Assembly: GCA_001870995.2 (NCBI GenBank)
Contig: MLAV02000011.1
Location: forward strand, 1-64,000
Direction: 5' to 3'
DNA: 64,000 nucleotides
Origin: Chitinophaga sp. CB10
GTDB taxonomy: Bacteria; Bacteroidota; Bacteroidia; Chitinophagales; Chitinophagaceae
The notes beneath the pieces are model-generated. The model ran no database searches and was not told the DNA's origin. It saw only the letters and a list, made by a program, of their open reading frames with translations. The translations under genes and the position numbers were made by a program. Every line of letters begins with the position of its first letter. Within the stretch, counting starts at the first letter, position 1. This document shows positions 1 through 8,968 of this stretch, piece after piece.

Positions 1-51
1 GTGTCACAATTATCAATTATTTTTGGTGAGCGGCTGAAATTACGATTGTAA
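1..51 (+). CDS. possible 3' end of a gene cut by the window edge
   Basis: Frame 1 is open from the first base and ends in TAA at 49-51, giving 16 residues that finish ...GERLKLRL. The alternating hydrophobic and charged residues would suit the last strand of an outer-membrane barrel, although the usual terminal Phe is missing. A strong hairpin with a T-run follows at 85-122, as expected after a gene end. The piece is too short to name and could be chance. Confidence 0.35.
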   Translation: MSQLSIIFGERLKLRL

Positions 52-84
52 ATTAAATCTTGACACAGTTTATTTTACACTCCC

Positions 85-122
85 AAGCAGGAAAGAGCCA
101 GCCTTTTTCCTGCTTATTTTTT
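85..122 (+). terminator. intrinsic terminator after the left-edge gene
   Basis: A perfect 10-bp stem, AAGCAGGAAA (85-94) with TTTCCTGCTT (106-115), has an 11-nt loop and is followed by ATTTTTT. It is the best sign that a transcription unit enters from the left and ends here. Confidence 0.7.
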
Positions 123-221
123 ATCCCCCTCTTCCATTTCCCATCCTTCTCTCTCCCTTACCCCCTTACCCTCCTCCACGGCCGAAGGCCGCCTTTGCCT
201 CTTTGCCCCTCCGCGCCCTTT

Positions 222-258
222 GCGAGAAACCACTCGCGAGAAACCACTCGCCAGAAAC
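222..258. repeat. 14-bp tandem repeat, two and a half copies
   Basis: GCGAGAAACCACTC occurs at 222-235 and again at 236-249, followed by a partial copy GCCAGAAAC at 250-258. It directly follows a run of degenerate CTTTGC/CTCCGCG units (192-221), so the block looks like a small minisatellite. Confidence 0.8.
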
Positions 259-261
259 AAA

Positions 262-293
262 AAAGTCGCCCCGCAAATGCAAGGCGACTTTAT
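262..293. terminator. hairpin, possible terminator
   Basis: AAGTCGCC (263-270) pairs with GGCGACTT (283-290) across a 12-nt loop. A-rich sequence lies on the left and a weak T/A stretch on the right. It would work better on the minus strand, where AraC-gene transcripts arrive. Confidence 0.45.
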
Positions 294-560
294 AATGTGG
301 TAGAAAACCTTTCCGGCAAAATTTTGCACTTTTTCAAATGGTGTTTGATATTGAATGCAAGTAGATTTATGGCTTTACTTACTCTTTGCCAGTTAAGTTT
401 CTTCCATGGTCAAATCTGATAAGGAAGCTTATTGGAAGTGCGAATAGATATCCGCTTATCGTGACACAAAGATGCAACGATATTTATTCTTCACTATATC
501 GGATCGGGAAAACTAATGATCGAATTGGGAAAATGCTGTAATCCTTTGTAAATAAACGGA

Positions 561-1484
561 TTAGCGAAGCAGTAATTCACAGGGCTTCAAACCTGTGTGC
601 TTCTTGAACGCAGTGGAAAAGTGGGAAATGCAGGAATACCCCATCAGCATAGCCACCTCGGAAACCGACATCCCCTTCTCGTACAGCAGGCCCTTGGCCT
701 TCTCCATACGCTCCTTCTGGAAATAATCGTAAATAGTGGTGCCGTACATCGCTTTGAAACCTTTCTTCAGGTAACACTCATTCATCGCTACCCTGCGCGC
801 CAGATCGCGGATTGTCACCGGGGAATCCAGCTGCTCCAGCAGGATGGCCCTGGCCTTCTCGATCTTCTCGCGGTCCTCCATCTGCGTGAGGAAGCGGCAA
901 CCATAACGCTCATCCGGATCGTTCTGGATAAACTGGTCGGAGCTGAACAACAACAGCTCCAGCGCCTTACTCTGAAGGAAAATGTTTTTCAACATCCCCT
1001 CGTAGTTGTGATGCACCATGGTTTCCAACACAGATTTGGATTTGGTGCAAGGCTGAATGGTTTTTACAAAAGGCTTGCGGGACTGCATCTCCAGGAAGGA
1101 AACGGTAGTGCTGCCCTTTTGGAGCGACTGTATAAAAGAAGGTTGGAATCGAACGGTGATCAGGTCCACCGAAGGCGCCTTCTCATTGCAATCCCCCTTT
1201 TTGCCTTCCACACAAAGCTGGTCCGTACAACCAGGGTTCTTGCAATACTTATTACCCGCCACACAATAGCGCAACTCAATCGCGGCAGCATGCCCGCGCT
1301 TCGCAGGCTGGTACACGACCATGGCCACATCCTCCACCGGCAAAGCAGTTTCGTAAGTAAACCGCTGCAGGGTAAAGTCCAGACAGTCAGGCACAGATAC
1401 CTGATCCTGCTCCACCAGCTGTAGCTGATCGCTCATGGCTGGCTGCGGAATGGCCAGTGCTAGTATGTCCTGTACTTCTTTCAT
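561..1484 (-). CDS. AraC family transcriptional regulator
   Basis: This 307-residue cytoplasmic DNA-binding protein has a C-terminal AraC/XylS domain (about residues 205-305). The domain contains two helix-turn-helix units, the second matching the family signature around VSEVAMLMGYSCISHFSTAFKKHTG. The N-terminal ~200 residues match no sugar-binding cupin that I recognise. They hold a cysteine cluster (CVAGNKYCKNPGCTDQLC, about residues 73-90) that could bind metal or sense redox; that is an inference. The gene diverges from the AsmA-like gene at 1649. The target is unknown. Confidence 0.85.
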   Translation of the reverse strand: MKEVQDILALAIPQPAMSDQLQLVEQDQVSVPDCLDFTLQRFTYETALPVEDVAMVVYQPAKRGHAAAIELRYCVAGNKYCKNPGCTDQLCVEGKKGDCNEKAPSVDLITVRFQPSFIQSLQKGSTTVSFLEMQSRKPFVKTIQPCTKSKSVLETMVHHNYEGMLKNIFLQSKALELLLFSSDQFIQNDPDERYGCRFLTQMEDREKIEKARAILLEQLDSPVTIRDLARRVAMNECYLKKGFKAMYGTTIYDYFQKERMEKAKGLLYEKGMSVSEVAMLMGYSCISHFSTAFKKHTGLKPCELLLR

Positions 1485-1648
1485 CGCGCTAGTGTGTTAA
1501 AGTCGTCACAAATTTAGGCATTCAGAATTAATTCAAAATGGTTTTGACACGCAGCTTACAATTCATCGAAATTCTTCAATACGTCGCGACGCCGGTCTGC
1601 CATCGCAAATCCAACCATTTGGCGTAATTTTCGTTTACAGCTATATAC

Positions 1649-3325
1649 ATGGAAAGGAAATTTCATATTATCAAGGCATTGAAAGTGACCGGGATTATAC
1701 TCGGCGTGCTTATCATCCTGATATTAGGCACAGCATGGTACCTGAACCAGCATTGGAATAAATTGATCCGCACGGAACTGAAATCCTACGTACAGGACCT
1801 TTCCGACAGCCTTTACCGCATTGAATACAAGGACGTAAGGCTGAACGTACTCTCCGGCAGCGTCACCGTCGAAAAAGCCAGCATGCTGCTGGATACGCCG
1901 GTGTACCGTAAAATGCTGGCAAACCAAACTGCCCCCTCCTCCATATACCTGATCAGTGTAGAAAAACTGGAACTAAAGTATTTCAAACCCTGGCGATATT
2001 TCCGCAACAACGAAATCCACGCAGGGGTATTAAGGGTGACCGGGCCCAGCATCGTCATGGAGCAAAACGCAAATGTGGTGGATACGAGCAAACCCAAAAC
2101 GGCGTACGAAAACATCTCCCGGAAACTAAAATCTATATTAATAGGTAGACTCATACTGGACAGTACCAACTTCCGGTACAGGTTCACCAAAAAGGATTCC
2201 TCCACGGTGGTACACCAGTTTAAGAACCTGAGCGTGCGGGTGAACGATTTTTTGATCGACTCCCTCGCCCTCAACGACCCCACCCGCTTCCTCTACGCGC
2301 GTAACTATGAGATCGGGATGAAGGACTATGTACACCGCACCAAGGACAGCCTCTATTACCTGAACGTAAACGGGATCAGGTACGTAGCCGCCGAACAAAC
2401 CCTGGAAATCAGGCAGGTGGAGCTCAACCCCCGCTATGAAAAAGAAGCCTTCCAGAAAAAACTCGGTCATCAGCAGGATTATTACCACCTGGTCCTGGAA
2501 GACGTCCACCTCAAAAACCTCAACCCTAAACGCTTAATGCAGGATCAGCAGATCTGGGCGCATAAACTCATCATCAACGGCGGAAAACTGGAAGTTTACC
2601 GCGACAGGCGGCTGCCTATGCCGCCGGGCGACAAGCTGGGTCAGTATCCTAACCAACTGCTGGCCAAACTTCGCGTGCCCGTGGCTATTGATACCCTCAT
2701 CGGGCGGCGGTTCAGCATCCATTATATGGAAACCAGCCCGGAATCCGACCGTACCGGCAACCTCCGCTTCAGCAACGTCAACGGGCGCTTCCTGAACCTC
2801 ACCAACGTGGATTCCCTTGTTAAAAAAAATAACCACCTCACCGCCAGGCTGGACGCCGTGCTGATGAACAGCGGGAAACTCACCGCCCATTTCGACTTCC
2901 TCCTCGGCAGCAAAACCGGGAACTTCAGCGTTTCCGGGGAACTGAAGGACCTGAACGGGCGGGAACTCAACCCCGTGACCAAGCCCCTGGGCAAGGTGGA
3001 GATCAGGAGCTGCAACATCAACCAGCTGACGTTCAATATTCATGGAGACGAACGCAGGGCTGCCGGCGAGGTAAAACTGCTCTACGACCACCTGAAAATC
3101 GCCATCCTGAAGCAAAACAAGGATAGCAAGGAGTTCGAAAGAAAAGGGCTGATCAGCCTGCTGGCCAATATTATGGTGGTGCGCGACAGCAACCCCCTGC
3201 CGGGCGACCAGGTAAGGGTCACCCACCCGGCCATCCAGCGGGATATTCAGAAGTCTTTTTTCAACCTCGTGTGGAAAACTATTTTCCAGGGAGTGAAAGA
3301 AACCGTCGGGGCCGACAAAATATAG
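1649..3325 (+). CDS. AsmA-like membrane-anchored protein of unknown function
   Basis: The protein has 558 residues with one N-terminal membrane helix (about residues 12-31, VTGIILGVLIILILGTAWYL) and a long, beta-rich periplasmic part. The layout resembles AsmA/DUF748 proteins, which are proposed to bridge the inner and outer membranes for lipid transport, but I cannot show a clear signature, so the assignment is by architecture. The C-terminus carries an amphipathic stretch before ...VWKTIFQGVKETVGADKI. It lies 122 bp upstream of gyrB in the same direction, but gyrB has its own promoter, so the two need not be cotranscribed. Confidence 0.7.
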   Translation: MERKFHIIKALKVTGIILGVLIILILGTAWYLNQHWNKLIRTELKSYVQDLSDSLYRIEYKDVRLNVLSGSVTVEKASMLLDTPVYRKMLANQTAPSSIYLISVEKLELKYFKPWRYFRNNEIHAGVLRVTGPSIVMEQNANVVDTSKPKTAYENISRKLKSILIGRLILDSTNFRYRFTKKDSSTVVHQFKNLSVRVNDFLIDSLALNDPTRFLYARNYEIGMKDYVHRTKDSLYYLNVNGIRYVAAEQTLEIRQVELNPRYEKEAFQKKLGHQQDYYHLVLEDVHLKNLNPKRLMQDQQIWAHKLIINGGKLEVYRDRRLPMPPGDKLGQYPNQLLAKLRVPVAIDTLIGRRFSIHYMETSPESDRTGNLRFSNVNGRFLNLTNVDSLVKKNNHLTARLDAVLMNSGKLTAHFDFLLGSKTGNFSVSGELKDLNGRELNPVTKPLGKVEIRSCNINQLTFNIHGDERRAAGEVKLLYDHLKIAILKQNKDSKEFERKGLISLLANIMVVRDSNPLPGDQVRVTHPAIQRDIQKSFFNLVWKTIFQGVKETVGADKI

Positions 3326-3371
3326 CAGTAAAATCACACATCCATCCCACTTAAAAACAGTACTTTTTTTA

Positions 3372-3401
3372 TTGAAATCAGCCTTATTTTTCGTATTTTT
3401 G
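3372..3401 (+). promoter_or_regulatory. gyrB promoter (Bacteroidota type)
   Basis: The -33 element TTG (3372-3374) and the -7 element TATTTTTG (3394-3401) are separated by 19 bp, matching the sigma-ABfr consensus TTTG-N19/21-TAnnTTTG. Transcription would start near 3408, about 40 nt before the ATG. Confidence 0.7.
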
Positions 3402-3447
3402 CATGATTGTCGACTGTTTTTATTTCTAATAGATTTTACACCAACAT

Positions 3448-5427
3448 ATGAGCGAAGAATTAGTGCAAGCAACCAGCCCCAGCAACGGCTATGATGCAGG
3501 CAGCATACAGGTACTGGAAGGTCTGGAAGCCGTGCGCAAGCGCCCGGCCATGTACATTGGCGATATCGGAATCAAGGGTTTACACCACCTGGTTTACGAG
3601 GTGGTAGACAACTCCATTGACGAGGCCCTCGCCGGATATTGCAAAAACATTGATGTAACTATCTGTGAAGATAATTCCATCCGTGTAGTGGATGACGGAC
3701 GTGGTATCCCGACCGGCATCATCCCTAAGGAAGGACGTTCGGCCCTGGAAGTGGTAATGACTGTATTACACGCCGGTGGTAAGTTCGACAAAAACACCTA
3801 TAAGGTTTCCGGCGGTTTGCACGGGGTAGGCGTGAGCTGCGTAAACGCACTGAGCTCCCGCCAGCACGTTACCGTGCGCCGCGAAGGCAAAATATTTGAA
3901 CAGGAGTACCACCGCGGTATTCCGCAGTACGCCGTACGCGAAATCGGCGTGTCCGATACCACCGGTACTACCGTACACTTCAAACCGGACGGTGAAATTT
4001 TCAAGGAAACCACCTATAACCGCGAAATCCTGGCAGGCCGCTTACGCGAACTGTCTTACCTGAACAAACAAATCCGCATCACCCTGACGGACGACCGTGA
4101 AAAAGACGAACATGGCCAGCCTTTCAAGGAAACCTTCTACAGCGAAGGCGGTATCGTGGAGTTTGTACAGATGCTGGATAAAAATGGCCGCAGAAGCGCC
4201 CTGCTTCCTGCCCCCATCTTCATCGAAGCATACGATAAAGATTCCAACGTAACGGTAGAAGTAGCGCTGATGTATAACGACTCCTTCAGCGAAAGCATCT
4301 TCTCCTACGTAAATAATATTAACACCATCGAAGGCGGTACCCACGTTTCCGGTTTCCGCCGCGCCATTACCCGCGTATTCAAATCCTACGGCGATAAGAA
4401 CAAACTGTTCGAGAAATCAAAAGTAGAGGTAACGGGCGATGACTTCCGCGAAGGCCTCAGCGCTATCATCAGCGTGAAAGTACCGGAGCCGCAGTTCGAA
4501 GGGCAGACCAAAACCAAACTCGGTAACTCCGATGTAATGGGCGTGGTAGACAGCTCCGTAGCCACCGTACTGGACGCCTACCTGGAAGAGCATCCCCGCG
4601 AAGCCAAACTGGTGATCAACAAAGTAGTGCTGGCCGCCCAGGCCCGCGAAGCGGCCCGTAAAGCGCGGCAGCTGGTGCAGCGCAAGAGCGTGATGACCGG
4701 TAGCGGCCTGCCTGGTAAACTGGCTGACTGCTCCGATAATGATCCTGAAAAATGTGAACTGTACCTGGTAGAGGGTGACTCCGCAGGCGGTACGGCCAAA
4801 CAGGGTCGTAACCGTACTTTCCAGGCCATCCTCCCGCTCAGGGGTAAAATCCTGAACGTGGAAAAAGCCATGGAACACAAAATCTACGAAAACGAAGAGA
4901 TCAAAAACATCTTCACGGCGCTGGGGGTAACCATCGGTACCGAAGAAGATGATAAAGCCCTCAACCTTTCCAAACTGCGCTACCACAAGCTCATCATCAT
5001 GACGGATGCCGACGTGGACGGTAGCCACATCGCTACCCTGATCCTCACCTTCGTATTCCGTTACATGAAAGCGATGGTAGAACAGGGCTATGTGTACATT
5101 GCGCAACCGCCACTGTACCTCGTGAAGAAAGGTAAGGAGCAGGAATACTGCTGGACAGAGGAACAACGCAAAGCTGCCATCGCCCGTATTGCCGGCAATG
5201 GCCGTGAGGACAGCGTGACCGTTCAGCGATATAAAGGTTTGGGTGAGATGAACGCAGAACAGCTGTGGGATACCACCATGAACCCTGAAAACCGTACGCT
5301 GAAGCAGGTGACCATCGAGAGCGCCGCCGAAGCGGACCGCGTATTCAGCATGCTGATGGGCGACGAGGTGCCTCCGCGCCGCGAATTCATCGAATCGCAC
5401 GCGAAGTATGCGAAAATTGATGCGTAA
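3448..5427 (+). CDS. gyrB: DNA gyrase subunit B
   Basis: This is the ATPase and TOPRIM subunit of DNA gyrase, which with GyrA introduces negative supercoils. The 659-residue length is normal for Bacteroidota GyrB, without the insert of E. coli GyrB. Visible GHKL motifs are EVVDNSIDEALAG (51-63), DDGRGIP (82-88) and GGLHGVGVS (122-130). TOPRIM motifs are EGDSAGG (442-448) and DADVDGS, whose metal-binding aspartates are near 520-524. The C-terminal block QRYKGLGEMN is present. A ParE identity is possible in principle but less likely. The gene ends at a strong terminator shared with the TPR gene on the other strand. Confidence 0.95.
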   Translation: MSEELVQATSPSNGYDAGSIQVLEGLEAVRKRPAMYIGDIGIKGLHHLVYEVVDNSIDEALAGYCKNIDVTICEDNSIRVVDDGRGIPTGIIPKEGRSALEVVMTVLHAGGKFDKNTYKVSGGLHGVGVSCVNALSSRQHVTVRREGKIFEQEYHRGIPQYAVREIGVSDTTGTTVHFKPDGEIFKETTYNREILAGRLRELSYLNKQIRITLTDDREKDEHGQPFKETFYSEGGIVEFVQMLDKNGRRSALLPAPIFIEAYDKDSNVTVEVALMYNDSFSESIFSYVNNINTIEGGTHVSGFRRAITRVFKSYGDKNKLFEKSKVEVTGDDFREGLSAIISVKVPEPQFEGQTKTKLGNSDVMGVVDSSVATVLDAYLEEHPREAKLVINKVVLAAQAREAARKARQLVQRKSVMTGSGLPGKLADCSDNDPEKCELYLVEGDSAGGTAKQGRNRTFQAILPLRGKILNVEKAMEHKIYENEEIKNIFTALGVTIGTEEDDKALNLSKLRYHKLIIMTDADVDGSHIATLILTFVFRYMKAMVEQGYVYIAQPPLYLVKKGKEQEYCWTEEQRKAAIARIAGNGREDSVTVQRYKGLGEMNAEQLWDTTMNPENRTLKQVTIESAAEADRVFSMLMGDEVPPRREFIESHAKYAKIDA

Positions 5428-5445
5428 GCTTTTAACAAGAGATAC

Positions 5446-5480
5446 AAAAAAGCCGGTAGCCATGCGCTACCGGCTTTTTT
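5446..5480. terminator. bidirectional terminator between gyrB and the TPR gene
   Basis: A perfect 15-bp stem (5446-5460 with 5466-5480) closes a 5-nt loop. A6 on one side and T6 on the other let it serve both converging genes. Confidence 0.9.
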
Positions 5481-5497
5481 AATGTAATCCTGCGTAA

Positions 5498-6718
5498 TCA
5501 GCTTTCCCGCGTGATTACATAGTTCGCTAAAAACTGGTAGGCGAATACGCCCAGCAGCATAACGGTCATGAATGTATTAAAAGGATCCCCATCATACCAG
5601 GCTTCCGCCACGCCGCAAACGCCCAACACGCCAACGGCTACGGTGTAGATCAGGAATATTTTTCTCCACTTCGGACTGTCGGACGCATATAAGCTGGACA
5701 GCGGCAGCAGCAACACGCCGGCGGCAATCGCCAGGGCCAGCAGCGCTGCAATGGAAGTAAGCCAGAAGCCGCCGGCAGCCAATAAACCCACCAGCATGAA
5801 AATACCCACCAGCGTAGATACTTTCGTTTGCTCCGGCGTCAGCGCATAACGGCCATAAGGGTTCAGCCGCAGGAAGAGGTTACTCACCGGGCCGATCAGC
5901 CAGGTGGAAATCGCCGCGAGCGCCAGCACCACGTACAGCGGGAAAAATACGGTGCTGGCTATACGGGAAAGTACAAAAATCCCGATGATTACCGCCCATT
6001 GCACACCGGCCTTCTGCCGGCTCATAAAGAAGGCATATTTCAGGAACATGCGGTACAACCAGTAGCGGGCCTGCATGGCCTGCACCATCCCGCTTTTGGC
6101 CCATTGCTGATTAGGATCCAGCTTCAGGGATTCCCGGAAGTGTTCCAGGGCCTGCTTGTGATCGCCGGCCTGCAGCCACTTCCAGCCGATGTTCGCATGG
6201 GTGTAGGCATTCTCCGGGTTATGTTCCAATGCTTCATGGAGATTGGAAAATGCTTCTTCCTTTTTGCCGAGGTTGAAGAGGGCATTGGAGCGGAGGTTCA
6301 GACAGGCTTCGTTTTCCGGGTCGATGGCCAGCCCTTCTTCGGCCTTTTCCAGGGCCTGGCTGTATTCTTTTTTATACAGCAGTATCTGGCTCCACAACGC
6401 GAAGTAAGCCGCGTCGTGGGGGTTGATGGCTACCGCCTCGCTGACAGCGTTGATAGCCGCACTGTATTGATTTTTGTGAAACGCAATATTGGCGCGCAGG
6501 TAAAAGAAACGATCATCGGCCGGAGCCAGGCTCAATGCATTGCTGATGATATGTTCCGCCTCTTCCGTGTTTTGCAGGTTGAGGTAGCAAAGCGCGAGCA
6601 GATACAATCCGTCGATATCGTTGGCATAAGTGCTGAGATGCTGCCGCAGGGCGGTTACCGCATCTTTATAACGGCCTTGTTGTAACAACAGATGAGCGCG
6701 TTGAATCAAAAAAGCCAT
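5498..6718 (-). CDS. TPR-repeat protein with C-terminal membrane domain
   Basis: The protein has 406 residues. Residues 1 to about 220 form five or six TPR repeats (for example the AYTHANIGWKWLQAGDHKQAL region), a protein-binding scaffold. Residues about 235-400 contain five or six hydrophobic helices, so the TPR part probably faces the cytoplasm. The start lies 3 bp after the stop of the TPR-AAA+ gene, so the two form an operon and probably one machine, with this protein recruiting the ATPase to the membrane. That link is inferred from spacing and shared TPRs. Confidence 0.8.
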   Translation of the reverse strand: MAFLIQRAHLLLQQGRYKDAVTALRQHLSTYANDIDGLYLLALCYLNLQNTEEAEHIISNALSLAPADDRFFYLRANIAFHKNQYSAAINAVSEAVAINPHDAAYFALWSQILLYKKEYSQALEKAEEGLAIDPENEACLNLRSNALFNLGKKEEAFSNLHEALEHNPENAYTHANIGWKWLQAGDHKQALEHFRESLKLDPNQQWAKSGMVQAMQARYWLYRMFLKYAFFMSRQKAGVQWAVIIGIFVLSRIASTVFFPLYVVLALAAISTWLIGPVSNLFLRLNPYGRYALTPEQTKVSTLVGIFMLVGLLAAGGFWLTSIAALLALAIAAGVLLLPLSSLYASDSPKWRKIFLIYTVAVGVLGVCGVAEAWYDGDPFNTFMTVMLLGVFAYQFLANYVITRES

Positions 6719-6721
6719 AAT

Positions 6722-8044
6722 TTATTTCTTAATATCCAGGTATTTCAACACCTCATCATACAGGCCTGCCTCGTTGGAGTATAGGGCGTAGTTACGGGCG
6801 GTATTAAACCACTCACGGGTAGTGGCGCGATGTAATTTGGAAGCCTTCAGCAGGTCCTTTTGCGTGATAGGCTGCGGGATGCCTTTTTGCAGCGCTTCCA
6901 TGAGTTTATCCTCGATGGCCAGGTCCACGATCGCCTTGAGATCGGCGCCGGAGTAGCCGGCCGTCGCTTTGGCGATGGCGCGGTAGTCGATACCATCCAC
7001 CGGTTTGTTGCGCAGCTGAATTTTCAGGATTTCCTCGCGGCCTTCCTGGTCCGGCGGCGCTACGAATATGATCCTGTCGAAACGGCCGGGGCGGCGGAAT
7101 GCCGGGTCCAGGCTCCATGGCGCGTTGGTAGCGCCGATGATCAATACGTTTTCATTATTGGCGGCGATGCCGTCCATCTCGGAGAGGAACTGGTTGATCA
7201 GGTGACTGGCCCCGCTGTTGCGCATGGACGTGCGGTTGGCGCCAAGGGCGTCCACCTCGTCGAAAAAGAGGACGCAGGGCTTTGATTCGCGCGCCAGCTC
7301 AAACAGGCTGTGGAGGTTCTTTTCGCTGTTGCCGATCCACATGTCCAGCACATCATGTATGCCCACGTTGATGAACTCCGCCTGTATCTGCCCCGCCGTA
7401 GCCCTGGCGAGGTAGGTTTTGCCACAGCCCGGAGGGCCGTAGAGCAGGATGCCGCCGCCGGCTTTTTTGCCGTAGGCTTTATATAAGTCGGGGAACTGCA
7501 GGGGCTTGATGATCTTCAGGTCTATCTCCTGCTTCTCCCGCTCCATGCCGCCTACATCATTGAAATTGATTTCCGGTTTTTCCAGCGTAAATATCTTCTC
7601 TGCATCTTCCCCGTCTTCATCGGAGGAAGGGTTATATTGTTGTTGAGGCGCTCTGAAATAGCCGTCCAGCGCTTCGTCCCGGAAGCCGGGATTGAGTTGC
7701 AGCAGGTGCTGGTACACGTCCCTTGCGCTTTCCATACTGTTCTCTTTCACGAGGATGCGGCAGTGGAGGAGGAGCGCGTCAAAATTATCCGGGTCCTGGT
7801 GTTCCAGTTGCTCGAGTACCACGATGGCTACGGAATATTTCTGCTGGTGATAAAAGGTACGGGCCAGTCCCAGCTGGGCAGCGATATTGTCATGCGATAA
7901 TTCCAATACCTTTCTGTATTGTTCTTCTGCCTGCTGGTACTGAAAATCCTGTAGCAGCACCTGGGCCAGGTGAAGGCGCAGGGGTACGTTTTCCGGGGAA
8001 AACTGCACGGCTTCCTGTAATTGTTTAATCACTTCCGATGACAT
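6722..8044 (-). CDS. TPR-AAA+ ATPase of the Cdc48/Vps4 type
   Basis: The 440-residue protein has TPR repeats at residues about 5-125, a linker, then one classical AAA module. Motifs are Walker A GPPGCGKT (203-210), pore loop MWIG (235-238), Walker B FFDEVD (260-265), sensor 1 GATN (304-307), arginine fingers in RRPGRFDR (317-324) and YSGADL (364-369). The pore-loop context DMWIGNSEKN and the C-terminal TTREWFNTARNYALYSN recall eukaryotic Vps4/katanin ATPases, which pull on protein filaments. No protease or Clp N-domain is present, so a disassembly or remodelling role is likely. It is first in an operon with the TPR membrane protein. Confidence 0.85.
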   Translation of the reverse strand: MSSEVIKQLQEAVQFSPENVPLRLHLAQVLLQDFQYQQAEEQYRKVLELSHDNIAAQLGLARTFYHQQKYSVAIVVLEQLEHQDPDNFDALLLHCRILVKENSMESARDVYQHLLQLNPGFRDEALDGYFRAPQQQYNPSSDEDGEDAEKIFTLEKPEINFNDVGGMEREKQEIDLKIIKPLQFPDLYKAYGKKAGGGILLYGPPGCGKTYLARATAGQIQAEFINVGIHDVLDMWIGNSEKNLHSLFELARESKPCVLFFDEVDALGANRTSMRNSGASHLINQFLSEMDGIAANNENVLIIGATNAPWSLDPAFRRPGRFDRIIFVAPPDQEGREEILKIQLRNKPVDGIDYRAIAKATAGYSGADLKAIVDLAIEDKLMEALQKGIPQPITQKDLLKASKLHRATTREWFNTARNYALYSNEAGLYDEVLKYLDIKK

Positions 8045-8452
8045 AATGCGCTTTGTTAAAATGATGGCGTAAGATCGTAATTATAGGGATTTGCTGTGAC
8101 AAAAATAATGTTAAATGTCTTGTTTGCATACTGCCTTTCAGCAGCGGTAGGGTAATACGGCACAGAGCCTCCGGGACCGGTGGCTTTGACCGGGACCTCA
8201 CTCCCCGTGGCCTTGATTTATCCCCCCAACCCCCAAATATTCTTATAGAAAATTTATATAATTTATAAAAATCTGCATATATTGCGAATGTATTTTATCC
8301 CTATGCCACGAAGCTAACCGGCAACCTATGTCGATTTAAAAAGATTGCTGGCCTACTGGATATACAGGGGCCAGCAGTTTATGTATCCTATGAATTGACG
8401 CCACTTGATGACGGCGGTTTCTCCGTGCATATAACCACTCAAAAACTGCATT
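8045..8452. other. gene-free spacer between divergent genes
   Basis: This 408-bp region separates the AAA+ gene (-) from a lipoprotein gene (+). It includes a GC-rich block (8150-8230) with short related units GGGACCGGTGG and GACCGGGACC, then a very AT-rich stretch (8230-8290). A hairpin at 8346-8376 follows, TGCTGGCC with GGCCAGCA around a 15-nt loop, about 80 bp before the lipoprotein start. No gene or known RNA is recognised. Confidence 0.5.
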
Positions 8453-8917
8453 ATGCGCCTTAAATTATGGTTTGCAGCCCTGTTTGCTGCCATTACCGTT
8501 TTATCCTCCTGCGAAACCAAGAAGGACACCACACCGGCCAGCACGCTGGTTTTCACACTGGACGGGCAAACATATCATTCCTCTCAGACGGATGCGCTGC
8601 TGGAAGTTGACAGCACCACCGGGGAGCAATTATTATCCATCAACGGGGTAACCAACAACCTGTCCCACCATATGGAACTGGTGATCGGCTTCCCTGAAAA
8701 CATAGTACAGCCGGGCGTTTACGAGGCATCCGTGACCATGGTCCTGTCGGACATACAGGCCAATAAGGTAACGCATTACAGCATGGGCCGCGGTTTGAAA
8801 GTGAATTTAACTAGCATCAATAGTAAACATGCCGAGGGAACCTTCTCCGGCACTTTAACCAATGGTGAAATTGAAAAACCTTTAACGGACGGGACTTTTA
8901 TAGTCAATATTAAGTAA
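8453..8917 (+). CDS. small lipoprotein of unknown function
   Basis: The 154-residue protein has a type II signal peptide with lipobox LSSC (lipidated Cys at 20), followed by ETKKDTTPAS. The mature part is beta-rich with no domain I recognise; it resembles short envelope lipoproteins common in Chitinophaga. The ATG at 8453 gives a complete signal peptide. A terminator-like hairpin follows. It lies 240 bp before the Oar-like receptor gene, in the same direction. Confidence 0.75.
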   Translation: MRLKLWFAALFAAITVLSSCETKKDTTPASTLVFTLDGQTYHSSQTDALLEVDSTTGEQLLSINGVTNNLSHHMELVIGFPENIVQPGVYEASVTMVLSDIQANKVTHYSMGRGLKVNLTSINSKHAEGTFSGTLTNGEIEKPLTDGTFIVNIK

Positions 8918-8940
8918 ATCATCGTTTTAAGATCTTCACC

Positions 8941-8968
8941 GGCCCTGCCTATATTAGCGGGGCCTTTT
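8941..8968 (+). terminator. terminator after the lipoprotein gene
   Basis: GGCCC (8941-8945) pairs with GGGCC (8960-8964), with further inner pairing, followed by TTTTG. The T-run is short, so this is a moderate call. Confidence 0.5.

Larger units (their letters stand above)
123..560. other. gene-free spacer with low-complexity and repeat sequence
   Basis: I see no convincing gene here. The first part (123-220) is very pyrimidine-rich on the + strand and contains a small palindrome GGCCGAAGGCC near 180-190 and CTTTGC-type short repeats. A 14-bp tandem repeat follows, then a hairpin at 262-291. Bases 300-560 are AT-rich with no recognisable motif. Open frames at 60-419 (+) and 114-329 (-) have low-complexity translations and are judged not to be genes. 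Confidence 0.6.

Noticed and set aside
60..419. 119-residue open frame on the + strand
   Set aside because: Its translation is low-complexity (Pro, Leu, Ser, Phe rich), crosses a terminator and a tandem repeat, and has no signal or domain.
8150..8230. GC-rich repeats in the spacer as a possible riboswitch or small RNA
   Set aside because: I could not draw a convincing conserved fold, and there is no known motif; it is noted only as part of the spacer.
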